From: Planctomycetota bacterium
GTDB lineage: Bacteria; Planctomycetota; Phycisphaerae; Sedimentisphaerales; Anaerobacaceae
Direction of reading: 5' to 3'
DNA: 7,097 bases
NCBI GenBank assembly: GCA_023135255.1
Contig: JAGLTN010000447.1
Location: 1-7,097 of the forward strand
Shown: positions 6,366-7,097 of the stretch, in pieces
Layout: each line of letters begins with the position of its first letter
Numbering within the stretch: the stretch's first letter is position 1
Notes under the pieces: model-generated
The model's database searches: none
Told to the model about the DNA's origin: nothing
What the model saw: the letters and a program-made list of their open reading frames with translations, nothing else
Translations under genes and position numbers: made by a program

Positions 6366-7097
6366 ATAATAAAAAACTTTCGATTACCAAAGGTTTCATC
6401 TGGTTTTATAATTCTTGTTTTGCTTGGTTGTTTGAGCAATGTATTTGCAAGCAGTGACGTCTGGAACACTATCGTAGTTTCGCGGCAAAGTCAGGCGGAG
6501 GTGCTTGCTACGCGAGATTTGCAGAGGTATATCGGGCAGGTGACAGGGGTTGTGCCGAAAGTTATCAAGGCTGATAGTTGGAGGAATACTCCTGTTAATG
6601 CGATAGTGTTAGGTGAGGCTGTTGTTTTGGGTAAAGATTTTGATTTGGGAGAAGAAGGGTATTTTCTTAGAGAGCTTACTATCCAGTTCAGGAAATCCAA
6701 TCATAAAGAAGTTGATATTATCGTACATAAAGGAGTTGAAATTATCGACGCGGCAGGTGTTACTGCGATGGGTAATGTCAATGCGATTTATGGTTTGCTG
6801 CGGGAGGTTGGATTTGGTTTTTATCTTGGCGGTGAATCTATTCCGGAGTCGCTGCCAGATAAGTTGAGCAGTGGTATTATTATTCGTAAGCCTTTTTTCA
6901 GGGTTAGGGGTTCACTTCCCTGGTATAATTTTTTCAACAGCCCGACAGCATGGGATGCGATTGACCATAGAACTTTTGTCGATCAGCTGATCCGTAGTGG
7001 TGCTAATGCCTTGACATTTCATAGCTACAATTGTGAGCCTTTCGCAGCTTATGAAAAAGATGGAAAGATGTATCTTGGTAAACGTATCCGCAGCAGT
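6363..7097 (+). CDS. Secreted putative glycoside hydrolase (N-terminal part, runs off window)
   Basis: The open frame continues to the window edge without a stop (245 codons seen). The GTG start at 6363 has AGGAG seven bases upstream; the overlapping GTG at 6361 is followed at once by TGA and cannot be the start. Residues 1-29 form a signal peptide (basic start, FIILVLLG core, cleavage near VFA/S). The LLGC at 20-23 could instead be a weak lipobox. The mature part resembles the N-terminal alpha/beta domain of GH20, GH67 and related hydrolases: EVLATRDLQRYIGQVTG (45-61), AIVLGE (80-85), then MGNVNAIYGLLREVGFGFYL (136-155). The stretch from FRVRGSLPWYNFFN (179-192) through FVDQLIRSGANALTFHSYN (205-223) looks like the first strand and helix of a TIM barrel. 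No catalytic acid is visible yet, so family and substrate are open. It follows the response regulator by 20 bp, so it probably belongs to the same operon as the two-component system. Confidence 0.75.
   Translation, partial: MIIKNFRLPKVSSGFIILVLLGCLSNVFASSDVWNTIVVSRQSQAEVLATRDLQRYIGQVTGVVPKVIKADSWRNTPVNAIVLGEAVVLGKDFDLGEEGYFLRELTIQFRKSNHKEVDIIVHKGVEIIDAAGVTAMGNVNAIYGLLREVGFGFYLGGESIPESLPDKLSSGIIIRKPFFRVRGSLPWYNFFNSPTAWDAIDHRTFVDQLIRSGANALTFHSYNCEPFAAYEKDGKMYLGKRIRSS

Overview
This 7.1 kb window has six protein-coding genes, all on the + strand and closely packed. There is no RNA gene, CRISPR array or insertion sequence that I can see, and no gene-free stretch longer than 100 bases. Moderate-to-low GC, a secreted carbohydrate-active enzyme beside its own two-component system, and a YacP-type NYN protein directly after pyrB-pyrC suggest a free-living polysaccharide-degrading bacterium. 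My best guess is a planctomycete of the Phycisphaerae/Sedimentisphaerales kind. That placement is inference from gene content and general look only; no marker gene here proves it.

Region 1 (1-2332) is a pyrimidine biosynthesis pair: aspartate carbamoyltransferase (pyrB) and, 21 bp later, a type I dihydroorotase (pyrC). Together they carry out steps 2 and 3 of de novo UMP synthesis. Both keep the family active-site residues. Region 2 (2333-2896) is a 93-bp spacer and a small NYN/PIN-like (YacP/Rae1-type) putative ribonuclease. A roughly 40-bp leader lies immediately upstream of both pyrB and the NYN gene, with 32 of 40 positions identical and nearly the same distance to the ATG. It is the most unexpected non-coding feature of the window.

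Region 3 (2959-7097) looks like a sensing-and-response operon. It encodes a membrane histidine kinase whose outer sensor resembles an ABC-transporter substrate-binding protein, followed inside the cell by two PAS domains, a coiled coil and a NarL-type HisKA_3/HATPase core. Next come a NarL/LuxR-type response regulator 15 bp later and, 20 bp after that, a secreted protein that runs off the window. This last protein looks like a glycoside hydrolase with a GH20/GH67-type N-terminal domain leading into a catalytic barrel. The simplest reading is that the kinase detects a small extracytoplasmic ligand, perhaps a glycan breakdown product, and the regulator controls the adjacent hydrolase and whatever lies beyond it. 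All three genes have a GGAG-type ribosome binding site. This also supports moving the kinase start to a GTG at 2959 rather than an upstream ATG at 2905.
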